Below are positions 26,646 through 40,756 of a stretch of DNA of 64,000 nt, in pieces. The stretch is from Halocaridina rubra (lineage: Eukaryota > Arthropoda > Malacostraca > Decapoda > Atyidae), in contig JAXCGZ010007570.1 in assembly GCA_037179515.1 (NCBI GenBank), forward strand, positions 40,001 through 104,000, written 5' to 3'. A program made the position numbers and the translations under genes. Within the stretch, counting starts at the first letter, position 1. Each line of letters opens with the position of its first letter. The notes under the pieces were generated by a model, which was not told where the DNA came from, made no database searches, and saw only the letters and a program-made list of their open reading frames with translations.

Positions 26646-26653
26646 CCCTTTCT
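26646..26653 (-). promoter_or_regulatory. Putative polypurine tract of minus gypsy copy
   Basis: AGAAAGGG on the minus strand, five bases before the 3' LTR, as in the other copy. Confidence 0.5.
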
Positions 26654-26806
26654 AGAGAATATTGATTTAGCAAAATTCTACTACAGAAGGTGAAAAAAGA
26701 ACAGAGGAAGTTACGGTGACTTCAGTGTTATTATGAGGGATGAGATATCCTTCTCATGGAAAAGAACAAATGAACAATAAGAATGGGATCCACCACTGGA
26801 ACATAT

Positions 26807-27716
26807 TGTGGTGACTATTCCCAGAATGCCTGCTTTCACCTGGTCAATGAATAGTCTACTCTCAGTTTTTTGCAGGCTATCGTACACAAAAATATTTACT
26901 CCACCAACTTCAAATAAAGTTGGGCTAAAACTTAATGGCTTATAATTAAATATAAGACAAACTGTACGGTACTAAAGGGGAAGGGCATGAGTTACGTTTG
27001 CTTAATAGTTAGTGGAGAACTCCCACTGGTTAATAACACAAATACACTAAATAATATTAACTGAACACTGCATAAATCCAGGCTTAAATGAAAGACTCAT
27101 CGATAAAATATAAAAATATATTGAAAAAGAGTTAATATTATAATGGGGCAATATTTCAGCCCAAAAGAAAAGGTTAAATTTTACTTTAGTAACAAAGAGT
27201 TATAGCTCCAGGCACGACTGCTGGACACATCAAAATAAACAACACAATAACAAAATACTAATTGTTCAAAATCCAAAAACTTTATACAATATTAAAATAG
27301 AGTCACTGCTTGACAAATTCGACAGCACTAGTCCAAGGGGCGAAATGGGAGGCTCATAAAATTACACGAATTTTACGAGTCTCTAACAATAGGTCATCAC
27401 CTGATGCTGTCCTCAGAGAGAATCCTCGTCCGTTCTGTAAACAAATCAGACGAGCATCACATTCTAAAATAAAAGTATATAATTTTATCATATTATACAT
27501 AATTAAGGATTTCCTAAGATTTAGATTAGCTTTACAAACAAATTCCAATTATTCATGAGAAAATGATGAAATTAATAACTAAATAAATGATTGTTATAAT
27601 ATAGTCTCTCAATGAATATATTCATGTAGGTAGATGCACAATATTACTTATGGTATTACAATAAAACACACACAAGGTATAACTAATGAACTGTGTGTGA
27701 TAGACAGATCACCACA
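26807..27716. mobile_element. 910-bp solo-LTR-like insertion with CATAT target duplication
   Basis: Begins TGTGGTGA and ends TCACCACA, an 8-bp perfect inverted terminus within a TG...CA frame. It is flanked by CATAT at 26802-26806 and 27717-27721. The plus-strand gypsy copy shows the empty site with a single CATAT. TG...CA ends plus a 5-bp duplication fit a solo LTR of an unrelated element. No primer-binding site or coding frame is present. A small DNA transposon with a 5-bp target is the alternative. Confidence 0.85.
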
Positions 27717-28177
27717 CATATCATACTATTAGGAAAAGTGAACAAGCCTTGTAAACAAAGCATTAAATGACATGCAAAACATAAAAGAAATGTGATCAAA
27801 TTCAAATTTCAAGAAAATTAAATCACAATTAGATATCAGTGAATATCAATATTTAAGTTTATAAATGCTTCACATGCAAGAAGGCAATAATATAATATAA
27901 AAAAAAATACAGTATACGCAAATTAAAAATTTGAACCATGTCGTCATTAACATTGGCGACTGGATTTAAAACAGTTTCAGCTATTCAACACTAAACTAAA
28001 ATGCTTCCGCCATGTTCTGGCTTTCAAAGTCCCACAAAGGGCAATATAAAACTACAATCAAAAAATTATTCTTCATCTTTTTCGTCTTCCATTAGGAATA
28101 ACGTTTGTACGCTAAAATAAACAAGTACAGTACAGTATTAAAGACATAAAAGATAAACATAAAAAATAAACAACACT

Positions 28178-31100
28178 TTAGAGAAGTAATCTTGACTGAC
28201 TAGTCAAATTTAGGCTAACAGCACCACCTTCCTCATATGAAGGTAACGACCGTCGACTTAGTAGATCAGCAAGGTCGTTGTCCTTGCCATGAACATGTTG
28301 GGCAGTGAATTTGAAAAGATTCAGGTAAAGTGCCCACCTTTTCAGGCGAGGATTTAGCTTGTCTGCAGTCTGTAAATATAGGAGAGGTCGGTGGTCGGTT
28401 CTCAGTGTAAAATGTTGGCCGTACAGATGGACTTCAAATTTCTTTATGGCCCAATATGCAGCTAGAGCTTCCTTCTCCACGGTGGAGTAATTTAGCTCTG
28501 CAGGGCGAAGCCTGCGGCTTGCATATCGCACTGGAGCTACTTCTGCTGAGTTGTCTGATCGGGCTTGCAAGAGCACGGCACCCAGGCCTTCGTCTGAGGC
28601 GTCGGTCTGCAAGATAAATGGAAAATCAGGGTTTACCAGTTGTAATACTGGCTCACCCGCCAATGCTTCTCGGAGCTTGAAAAATGCTCTCTCCGCTTCA
28701 TCCGTCCATTGGACAGGGGAGGTTTTACTTTGCTTCGAGGTGGTCAGTTGCTGCAAAGGGGCAGCGATAGTATTAAAGTATGGAATGAACCGTTGGTAGT
28801 AGCCGACACTACCCAAGAATGAACTCAGTTGAGTGACAGTAGCAGGTTTCTCCATATCCTTAATAGCTTGTACCCTGTCATGTAAAGGGGACATAACTCC
28901 TTCTCCAACCACGTGGCCGAGATACTGCAATTGTGTGAAACCAATCTCACATTTGGAAGTCTTTAAATGAAGTCCATGCTGGTTCAGACGAGTGAGAGCT
29001 CTGCGGAGGGTCTCGAGGTGTGATGACCAATCCTGAGAATGCACCAGGATGTCGTCTATAAAGCATGAAACATTGTCGAGATTCTGTAGTACTATCCTCA
29101 TGAGTCTGCTGAAGCAGCCAGGGGCATTTACCATACCAAAAGGCATGACCCTGAACTGGTATAGACCATATCTTGTGGAAAAAGCTGTAAGAGGCTTGGT
29201 AGTCTCGCTCAGTGGGACTTGCCAAAATCCACTGGCCAAATCCAACTTGGACAGGTAACGGGGTTGGGAAAGCAACGAGAAAATATGCTCGGCGTCAGCA
29301 ATGGGCTTTCCATCAAAGATGGTACGGGAGTTAAGCTTACGACAGTCAAGGCAGAACCTGTGACTGCCATCTCGCTTACGCACTGCCAGTAACAGCGAAC
29401 ACCAAGGCGAAATGCTCTTTTCAACTATTCCGAGGCGGACCCAAGTGTCAAGATCTTCCTTCAGCCATAAGGACAGCTGGTGGGGAAGACCATAGGAATG
29501 CCGAAATGGCTCTGGGTCAGTCAATCTGACATGATGCTCAAGGGTAGTGGTAATGACTGGGAGGTCGTTGAAAACGTTCTCATAGTCCTCTAATAGCTTG
29601 TTCAGCTGTTCCCGTTGACTCGGTTGCAGTCTGGAGTTAATAATGCAATTACTCACACTTTCTTTTCGGTGTGTGGGAATTGCAGGATCCTTACCATCAT
29701 CAAAAGCTAAGCTTATGTCTTCAATTGTAAGGGCGGTGGCTGCGGCCATAGGGGCTTCTTCCGAAAAACTCCACTCCCATAATTTTGTCTCCACTGCAAG
29801 GGTGGAGTATTCCAATATAGGAAGTAAGGGGTGGCTATAATGGAGCACCTGTGTTGCTGCAGCCTCGGAGGTTCTGTTGATGCTGGAGGCATCTATAGGG
29901 GTTGCTGGGAGCGCCAGCGCAGGATCCCTGTGGGCCTCCGGGTCCTCACAATAAAACTTCAGCTGGTTAATGTGGTATTTCCGGTTATTGCCATCAACAT
30001 TTAGCACATAATTGTCAGGGGTCACCCGGTTTACTACAGTGTATGGTCCTTTCCAGCTTAGCATTAGCTTGCGGGTATCTGTTGGAAGAAGTAACAGAGC
30101 TTGATCTCCGGGTGTCAGGGCACGACGCCGCGCACGCTTGTCAAAGAGGAGCTTGGCAGTCTGCTGGTGACCCTTAATGGCTAATTGTGCAGTTTTCCAA
30201 GCCTTTTTGAGGTGAGACGAAAACTTCAAAATATACTCATGGACGTCCCTATCATCATCTTCGATGGTAGGTGAATCCCAACATTCTGCCAAGAATTCTA
30301 CTGGGCCTCTGACCTTATGACCATAAATCAGCTCGAAAGGCAAGTATCCAGTAGTGTCGTGGGGCGTGTCTCTGAAGGAGAAAAGTGCAGCAGGGACGTA
30401 CTTGTCCCACTGCCTAGGTATATCTATCACTAGCTTGCGCAAACATCGCTTCAATGTCCCGTTATAGCGTTCGCATGCTCCATTTGATTGGGCATGATAG
30501 ACACTCGTACGAATATGCTTCATTTCTAAAAGGTTACAGAAAGCCTCAAAGTGCCTACTTGTAAACTGACTTCCATTGTCAGAAGTGACCTGCTCAGGAG
30601 AGCCAACCCTGGAGCAGATTTCAAATAGGGCATGAGCGACTGCTTCAGTTGTGATAGAAGACAGTGGCACTGCATCTGGGTACCTTGTTGCCAGGTCAAC
30701 ATATACCAGGAGGAATTGTTTCCCCGTGGACGAAGCTGGATTAATAGGACCTAGTATGTCAATAGCGACCTTGGAAAATGGCTCCATTGAGAGCTTAGTT
30801 ATCCCTATGGGAACTTTCGGTACCGGTGCCGTAGAGGTGGATTGACAGATAGGGCAGGACCTTACATATCTGTCTACCTCGGCGTACATGTTTGGCCATG
30901 CGAAAGCCTTCTGAAGGATGTGCCGTGTTTTTGCTTTGCCTCCGTGTCCACTCAGAGGTAAATGGTGTGCCACATACATAGCCTGGCGGCGCAACGAAGC
31001 GGGTACCACCAACTGTTTAAAGGTGTGGCCATCTTTAGTCACATGCCTACGAAGTACTCCATCTTCAAGGACGTAAGTGATCTGGCCTCCTCCTCTAACC

Positions 31101-31945
31101 GTGAAGGTCCTTCTCTCGGTGGCCTGCTGCATTCAGCGTTTGAGGCTGGGGCAGTCTTGCTGCAATTTGGCAAAGTCTGGACGGGACTTCAATGGCTCGA
31201 GAGGTGCATCATCTTGTAAAGGAGGGGGAAACTCTCTGCGTTCCACATTACGTGTACTGACTGCAGCAGACTCAACGGAGTCAGTCGGAGAATCGTCCAT
31301 ATTCTTGGCATCGAGGCCAGGAGTTGCTGCTGAAATGGCTTCATGTGACTTCCCCCGAGGGAAGTTATAACGAGAAATGTCCTTATGGTATAGGTCGGCC
31401 TGGAAAGTAGGAACTAGGTTCACTGCACGACCCATCAAGACAGGGTACATAAGCCCAATCATTGCCACAGCTGGGGCTTTTCCCTTGTAGTATTTGCAAT
31501 CCAGGTTAATGACACAGCAGTGTCGTATTTGGGGTGTTCCTTCAGCAACCCGCACACGAACGACTTCACCAGTATAATCTTCATCCCTGACGAATTTCTC
31601 ATCAACAAATATGCCATTGGCCCCAGTGTCAAGGGCTATCTCAGCTTACACACCATTTATGGTTTCTAGGCATTTTGGGATCATTTCCAGATCATCATGT
31701 TCGATGAATTCCACATTGGCAAGTTTGTGTGGTGGTTCCTCGGCATTATCCTCATTGGCCCTTTCTGGCCCTGTTTCCACAATATAGGCCGAGTAAGTGG
31801 CCAGACGGCTATGTGGGCCGCCGCTGTGTGAGGGAGCGTGGTGGCTCTTAGAGTTTGGCTGAAAACCCTGGGAAGGTGGAGCAGAGTAATGGCCTTTGCC
31901 TCTTAACTGCTGAGGCTTAGGTCTTACCGGGTCATCCTTCTTGAG
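28178..31945 (-). pseudogene. Gypsy Pol of the older copy (PR, IN, RT, RNase H), two nonsense changes
   Basis: Open for 984 codons (31132 to 28178) from just upstream of the integrase zinc finger to the Pol terminus, with all integrase, FIDD and RNase H motifs intact (DILGPIN, SDNGSQF, ACERYNG, FIDDILVH, QTDASDEG). Two stops lie upstream: TGG to TGA at 31133-31135 (the SLKRW Trp) and GAA to TAA at 31646-31648, a few codons before the protease DTG. The frame is otherwise readable up to the nested LINE at 31945. The same IN-before-RT order confirms that the arrangement in the other copy is not a local rearrangement. Confidence 0.93.
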
Positions 31946-33916
31946 TGATTACCTAATTGTGATTACCTAATTGTGTTTACGGGAAAGAGCCCAAGGCTCG
32001 TATCTTCCCGTCTCCTCATCGGTTCCATTTTATACTTAGTGATACTTATCATACCTGTCCTTAAAACTATGGATTGAGATAGCATTAACTACCTCCTCAC
32101 TTAGCGAATTCCAATTATCAACTACTCTTAAACTGAAAAAGTATTTCCTTACATCCTGCAAACAAGTTTTCTTACGAAGCTTCAAACTATGACCTCTAGT
32201 TCTAGGGCCAGCCATATCAAAATATCGATCCCTATCCACTCTATCATAACCATGAAGGAATTTAAAGACTGTCACCATATCCCCCCCTCACTCTTCTAGC
32301 TTCGAGTGATGGTAAGTCTAATTCCCTCAGCCTCTCATCATAACTGAGATTGCGTATTTCTGGCACCAGTTTCGTGGCATGTCTTTGAACTTTTTCAAGC
32401 TTAGCTATGTGCTTTTTCAAGTGCAGATTCCAAAAGGGGGCTGCATATTCGAGTTTTGGCCTCACATAGGTTACATAAATATTTCTGAACATTTCCTTGT
32501 CCATGTGCCTGAAGGCTACCCTTACATTTGATAAGAATGCATATGCTGCCCTTACTATGCCATTTATATGTATTTCTGGAGACAAATCTACCAGTATGTT
32601 TACTCCTAGATCTCTCTCATTTTCTGTCTCTTGAAGTTGTACTCCAGCCACCGAGTAGTCAAGCTTGGGCCTTCTTGCACTTGTACCCATTCTCATTACC
32701 TTACATTTTGAAGTATTGAATTTCATTAGCCACTTTTCTGACCACTCATGCAGATTATTTAGATCCTCCTGAAGTTCTCTACCATTGTTCTCGTTTTTTA
32801 CTTTCTTCACAATCTTTGCATCATCTGCAAACATATTTATGAATGAATTTACAGACTCTGGTAGGTCATTTACATATACAAGGAACAAAAGTGGCCCTAA
32901 AACTGAACCCTGTGGAACTCCACTACTAACTCTTCTCCATTCAGACACTGAGTGTCTTACTCTAACCCTCTGTTCCCTTCCTTCTAAGTAAGTCATTATC
33001 CATTCCAAAACATTTCCACCTATTCTAGCCATTGATTGCAGCTTCCTAATAAGTCTCCCATGTGGAACAGTGTCAAACGCTTTCTGGAAGTCTAGGAATA
33101 TGCAATCTGCCCAGCCCTCTCTTTCCTGTAAGATTTGGCTTACCTCATCATAAAATTCTAATAAGTTTGTTACTGTTGATCTACCTTCTCTGAAGCCATG
33201 TTGCCTCACTGACAAAAAGTTGAAGGATTCCAAGTGAAGAGAGATATGTTTCCTTAGTAGTTTCTCCATAACTTTGCAAACTATGCTGGTCAAGGAAACT
33301 GGTCTATAGTTCAGAGCCGTATCCCTCCTTCCCTTTTTGAAGATAGGTATCACATTTGCTTGTTTCCAGCATCTTGGAATCTCCCCCGACTCCAGTGACT
33401 CCTTAAATATGATACTTAGTGCCACTGATATTGTGTTTGCGCATTTTTTAAGCACATGAGGGGATATGTCATCAGGACCTGTAGCTTTATGAACATCTAA
33501 ATCCATCAGCGCTTTGCATACCTCTGTGGCTGTAAGGTTGATGTTCTCTAATACCGGCCCTTGAGCTTCTATCACTGCAATCTGAGGGGGTGGGGTATTT
33601 TCTACTGTAAATACTGACTGAAACTCCTTGTTCAATTCTTTGCAGATCTCTTCATCCGTCTCAGTGATGCTTCCATCCGCTCTCTTTAGCCTTAAAACCT
33701 GTTCTTTTACCTTCAGTTTTCCTCTGATAAAGCTGTGGAAAAGCTTGGGATTTTCTTTAGCCTTCCTGGTGATGTCCCTCTCATAGTCTCTCTCTGCCTC
33801 TCTCCTTTTACTTAGGTAGTCATTTCTTGCTCTTTTGTAGGTTTGCCAGGCATTTATGTTTTTTCTCCTCCTATACCTTTTCCAGCATTTGTCTCTCCAC
33901 TCCTTAGCTCTTTTAC
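31946..33916 (-). mobile_element. LINE copy 7 nested in gypsy Gag region
   Basis: A 5'-truncated copy starting in the basic linker (KRAKEWRDKCWKRYRRRK) and ending with two GTAATCAC-type tail repeats. The intact gypsy copy gives the empty site: about 5 bp of gypsy sequence is missing at the junction (one extra G is present) and no target duplication is visible. It has the same orientation as the gypsy copy. Confidence 0.93.
32036..33914 (-). pseudogene. LINE ORF2 fragment (RT), one frameshift
   Basis: Open from the 5' junction through the RT (ATGPDDISPHVLKK, FLDFQKAFDTVPHG, VPQGSVLGPLLFL, FADD) to 32262. A single extra C in a C run at about 32281-32287 shifts the frame just before the last 80 codons, which continue in 32278 to 32036 and end SFKDRYDKYH. 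The RT catalytic core is intact but the endonuclease is missing through truncation. Confidence 0.9.
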
Positions 33917-33917
33917 G

Positions 33918-34273
33918 GCATGGCCGTAATAAGGCTTAGGAGTGTGAGGAGGATGAGCTGGACGATTGAAGTTCTGTGAAGGGCTCTTGTGCTTCCCGTT
34001 CCTGTAATCTCTATTTCTGGATAAAGGACTACTGTCTGGGATTCCCGCTCGAAGCCGAGCAAGCGCCAGCTCATGTTCACGTTGTGCTTGTGCCTCCTCA
34101 TGTTGTGCTTGTGCCTCATCACTTGCTCTCTTCTCCAACTTATCTCGGCGTTCAACCATCTTCTCATGAGCCCATTCGAAGAGCTTCTGTCTTGGGGAAA
34201 AACCGTATCTCTCACCCCTAGCAATCATTATGTCCAGGTAACGCTCCTCATCGAATGTTTTGATGGTTTCCAT
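33918..34273 (-). pseudogene. Gypsy Gag N-terminal part of the older copy
   Basis: Starts METIKTFDEERYLDIM at 34273 and runs about 118 codons to PYYGHA, where the LINE insertion cuts it. It has fewer heptapeptide units (QAQREHE type) than the plus-strand copy. The rest of the Gag-PR linker resumes at 31945. As in the other copy, no capsid or zinc-knuckle sequence lies between this segment and the protease. Confidence 0.88.
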
Positions 34274-34439
34274 GTTTGTTTCCTAAACAGTCAATAACGA
34301 AGTGCCAAAACAACCACACAAAAAAACAAATCTCTACAATACAGTAGTAGAAAAAAATGAAAGAACCACACAACACCAAGGAGAGAAAAAAAAAATTCAA
34401 CACCACAGTTCAAACATAGACGTAAAAGTGATCTCAAAA

Positions 34440-35420
34440 TCCCACCATAAAAGTGACTCAAAATACAATCAATTGCAACGGCAGCAAAATGTTGCAAAAC
34501 AGTGCATGAAACACTGGTAATACAGAATGGCAGTCGTGCCTGCTTAACAGCAATATGTGGCAGTACCTGAGGTAATCGTGCAAATGAAAGGAATGAGCAA
34601 CACAATCAAGTGCAACAGCAACAATATGTTGCAAAACAGTTCATGAAACACTGGTAAACAGAATGGCAGTCGTGCCTGCTTAACAGCAATATGTGGCAGT
34701 ACCTGAGGTAATCGTGCAAATGAAAGGAATGAGCAACACAATCAAGTGCAACAGCAACAAAATGTTGCAAAACAGTGTTGAAACACTGGTAATACAGAAT
34801 GGCAGTCGTGCCTGCTTAGCAGCAATATGTGGCAGTACCTGCGGTTATTGTGCAAATGAAAGGAATGAGCAACACAATCAAGTGCAACAGCAACAAAATG
34901 TTGCAAAACAGTGCATGAAACACTGGTAATACAGAATGGCAGTTGTGCCTGCTTAACAGCAATATGTGGCAGTACCTGCTGTTATTGTGCAAATGAAAGG
35001 AATGAGCAACACAATCAAGTGCAACAGCAACAAAATGTTGCAAAACAGTGCATGAAACACTGGTAATACAGAATGGCAGTTGTGCCTGCTTAACAGCAAT
35101 ATGTGGCAGTACCTGCGGTTATTGTGCACATGAAAGGAATGAACAACACAATCAAGTGCAACAGCAACAAAATGTTGCAAAACAGTGCATGAAACACTGG
35201 TAATACAGAATGGTAGTCGTGCCTGCTTAACAGCAATATGTGGCAGTACCTGCTGTTATTGTGCACATGAAAGGAATGAACAACACAATCAAGTGCAACA
35301 GCAACAAAATGTTGCAAAACAGTGCATGAAACACTGGTAATACAGAATGGCAGTCGTGCCTGCTTAACAGCAATACGTGGCAGTACCTGCAGTTATGGTG
35401 CAAATGAAAGGAATGAGCAA
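34440..35420 (-). repeat. 137-bp tandem repeats in gypsy leader, seven units
   Basis: The marker CAGTCGTGCC (or a one-base variant) recurs at 34531, 34667, 34803, 34940, 35077, 35214 and 35351. Spacing is 136-137 bp. The younger copy has three units. Confidence 0.93.
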
Positions 35421-35461
35421 CAACGAATTTTACCGACTAGCACCCAGTGCCTGAGAGTACA

Positions 35462-35704
35462 AACAAGTACAGTATAGCGGTCGTGCCTGCGTATGAGCGC
35501 GTATATGGCAGTACCCACAAATAAAATGTCGTAAGTAATACGAACAAGTACAGTATAGCGGTCGTGCCTGCGTATGAGCGCGTATATGGCAGTACCCACA
35601 AATAAAATGTCGTAAGTAATACGAACAAGTACAGTATAGCGGTCGTGCCTGCGTATGAGCGCGTATATGGCAGTACCCACAAATAAAATGTCGTAAGTAA
35701 AATT
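35462..35704 (-). repeat. 81-bp tandem repeats in gypsy leader, three units
   Basis: The marker AACAAGTACAG recurs at 35462, 35543 and 35624, giving an exact 81-bp period. The younger copy has one unit. The repeats stay open in more than one frame, but this is a simple effect of length divisible by three. Confidence 0.93.
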
Positions 35705-36361
35705 CTGGAGTGTTACCAAAAGGGCACAGATCCTATGCAAAATACACCAACGATAAGCTAACAGCTTACTAGGCAGCCAGATTACACATTTCTACTAGTA
35801 ATGAGAAAATTTATTTTCAAGTGACAACTCAGACACATGAAAGGCTTAGCCTAGGCTCGATAAATGAAACCAAAATTTTTCTTCCAATCTATGAGCAGTC
35901 AATGCTTGAATATAAAACACAATTATAAGCAAAAATACTTAATATGCTTTCTCCCAATTCCTAAATCCCAAGGAAATATAAACAATTCCTAACAAGTATC
36001 ACCCTTTAACGGATATATAAAACACGAATGCTTTAAAACTCAATCTTATCACGCAAATAAATGAAATTTTAAATAACACGTCTTCTCGTCATGCAAAATT
36101 TCTAAAGTCTGTTACCACATAATCTCATGTAGATTTCCTGAAATATTGTTTACCACATGGGAAACAAGAAAATATTAGTTACCATAATTAATATTGAAAA
36201 TAAAGAAAAATTTCTTATCCGCAATGTCTCTAGCGTGAAAATTTTCGTGTGCAGCCTAAGATTCATTCATTTCAATAATCGAGCCAATGGAAATCGGGTT
36301 TCAGGTGCAATGTTAAAAAGCAAAATAAAAATAAATTTATAAAATCAGTCTGTCTGTTCGG

Positions 36362-36379
36362 GTCCCTGTTCGGGCGCCA
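36362..36379 (-). promoter_or_regulatory. Primer-binding site, tRNA-Lys type (minus gypsy copy)
   Basis: The same 18 nt as at 13803-13820, unchanged, on the minus strand, four bases inside the 5' LTR end at 36384. Confidence 0.94.
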
Positions 36380-36383
36380 ATCT

Positions 36384-38430
<2,047 letters not shown>

Positions 38431-38540
38431 TGTTGCCTCACTTATCGCGGTAGTTCGGTTCCGGGACCTCCCGCGAACCAGGAAATCCGCGAAGTAGGAT
38501 CCGCCTATATGTACATAGATATTTTAATATATTTTTACGT

Positions 38541-39003
38541 TTACACTGTATAAACCCTCCCTGCACTGTTAAAAAAACACCCTTAACATTATAAATAACA
38601 GCAAGCAACGTAAATTTTTATGAAAGTGATAGATAAAATTACAGTGAATGAGGTGATAATGACGTGACATACATACTCATTTGCAATTATTTTTTTCATT
38701 TACATACTGCATAAACCCTCCCTGCACTGTTAAAAAAAACACCCTTAACATTATAGATAACAGCAAGCAACGTAAATTTTTATGAAAGTGATAGGAAAAC
38801 TTACCGTGAATGTGATGATGACGTGACATACATACTCATTTACAATTATTTTTTCATTTACGTACTGTATAAACCCTCCCTACACTGTTAAAGAAACACC
38901 CTTTACATTAGAAATAACAGCAAGCAACGTAAATTTTTATGAAAGTGATAGATAAAATTACGGTGAATCAGGTGATAATGACGTGACATACATACTCATT
39001 TAT
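38541..39003 (+). repeat. About 160-bp tandem repeats, left part (three units)
   Basis: The marker TAAACCCTCC recurs at 38551, 38712 and 38870. Units include AACAGCAAGCAACGTAAA and GACGTGACATACATACTC. The third unit is cut by LINE copy 8 after CATACTCATTTA. Confidence 0.92.
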
Positions 39004-39676
39004 AAAGCTGCCGTCCAGTTCTGCCTTCAAGGAAATTTAGAACCTAATTTTTTGTGTAAACTGGGGAAAGCTCTTAAGCCGTTTACCTGATCCTGTGGTT
39101 CCATATATTGTTAAAATCAGTATCCTTCCCATTTATATTAACTTGTTAGTTAGTTTGATACACGAAATAATTAAAAAAAAAAAAAATATCCACCTGTCAA
39201 CAGTATTGAGTTAAGTTGCCAAGTAGTACAGCTGTCTTATTTTCTTCATTTTTTTTTTGCTTTTCTTTTAGCTTTCTCTTTTACTATTTTTTATTTTTTT
39301 ATTTTGTATATATATTGAGTTAAATGTAAAGTCTAATCCTGTGATAACATATCTTGGTTAGCAAGTGAGTTTATCAGTTAGGAAGAATATATAGCAGAAA
39401 CCGGTGGGTGCCACCTCAGACACAGGTTCGAATTTTTCCTTCAGGTTTGACTTTTGTTTTGTTGCATTTTTTTTTCTTTTTCTTTTTATCCTTAAATTAC
39501 CATGGTCAAGTTTTTAAGTTAAGATGTGTGTTACCAGAAAAGAGATAAACTGAGTCACTAAATAGCACTTATATGGAGATGTAAAAATTCTGTGTGAAGC
39601 TTACTTAAAACTTTTTCTCTTTTTTTTCTCTCTTTCTCGTCTTCTTTCTATATTCTGTGAGAGGGAGAACATAAAA

Positions 39677-40754
39677 ATGACGCCATCTCTGTCCCAAACC
39701 TCTCCCATCCATGGGTCGGTAAGAGGGGTAGCCATTAGGAGACTTAAACAGAAAATCAAGAATTTAGAGGAAATGGTTATAAGCCTTGATGATAAAATTC
39801 GGAATATGGATGGAAAAATGAAAGAGAATGAAACACTCAGAGAGCAAATAAGATCTTTGGAGGAAGAAATAAAGCACAAGGGCAGGAGAGAAAGGAACTA
39901 GAAAAAAGAATAAAGAAGCTGGAAGGGGAAAAGAGTCAACTAAAATCTAGAATTTCTAAACAAGAAGATAAAAACAAACAGCTGGATGACAACCTAAAGG
40001 AATTAGATGTTAGTTCACTGCTCTCTTCTGAGAGAGACGAGATTGCTGCTTGGAATGTCCAGATTAAGGAAAACATTGAAGAGTTCAGAAAAGAGCTCCA
40101 GGAGCTGAATATGGAAAATGATGCCATGAAAACTTCCTTTGCTGATGCACTAAAGGGGAATGTGGCAGTAAAAGAGGCTGTAAAGGTGGTGGCACTGGAA
40201 AACATACAAACAGTTGACTATAAAGAGACAGTAATCGAAAAAATGAAAGACGTTATGATGGAAAGGGCAAACCCACTCATCAGACAGGCACTTGATAAGG
40301 AGAAGACAGTGGTAATCTCAGGCATAAGCGAATCCCAGGAGCCAACATGGCAGGGGAGACTTGAAGAAAATAAAGGTAGGGTTGTAGACCTGATAAGAAA
40401 GCTTGGAGTAGTATGTGGTCCTGAGGATATTGTAAACATACACCAACTAGGTAAATATTCGAGGGAAGGAAAGCCGAGACCAACAAAAGTAGCCTTTGAG
40501 AGAGGGGAAACATGTAGGGAAATATTGTTGAGAAAAAAACTCTAAAAGACCTTCAAGAATTCAAAGAAGTGTTCATTAGACGATACAGAACACAGGAAGA
40601 GATGGGAAAGATCAAAAACTTGTTGCAAGAGGCAAGAAGGTTAAATGATGAAAGAAATGAAGAAGAGAAGAAAAATTTTCATTACAGAGTTCTTCCAGAC
40701 AAAGGGGAGATAAAGAAGATAATGACAGAAGATCAGGGGATGTGGCCTCATTAA
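39677..40754 (+). pseudogene. LINE ORF1 (coiled coil, RRM-like, C-terminal domain), two frameshifts
   Basis: Best reference for ORF1 in the window. ATG at 39677 (MTPSLSQTSPIHGSVRG), then a coiled coil rich in Glu, Lys and Leu. A one-base loss near 39868 (before HKGRRER) shifts frame. The coiled coil resumes at about 39905, and 40111-40545 encodes ALKGNVAVKEAVKVVALEN, VISGISESQEPTWQGRLEE, IHQLGKY and RPTKVAFERGE. A second shift in an A7 run near 40540 separates the last 62 codons (FIRRYRTQEEM to GMWPH). The protein would bind LINE RNA as a trimer-like coiled-coil chaperone by family analogy. The second shift is shared with copy 11. Confidence 0.85.
40673..40679 (+). promoter_or_regulatory. Candidate -1 frameshift heptamer in LINE copy 8
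   Basis: A AAT TTT in the ORF1 frame (codons AAT 40674-40676 and TTT 40677-40679), 13 nt after the last -1-frame stop (TGA 40658-40660) and about 25 codons before the ORF1 stop. That is the position required for a -1 fusion of ORF1 to ORF2. In this copy a two-base loss near 40760 then breaks ORF2. Confidence 0.6.
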
Positions 40755-40756
40755 GA

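Noticed and set aside
34440..35420. Regular direct repeats resembling an array
   Set aside because: The 137-bp units are contiguous without variable spacers and the genome is eukaryotic; not a CRISPR array.
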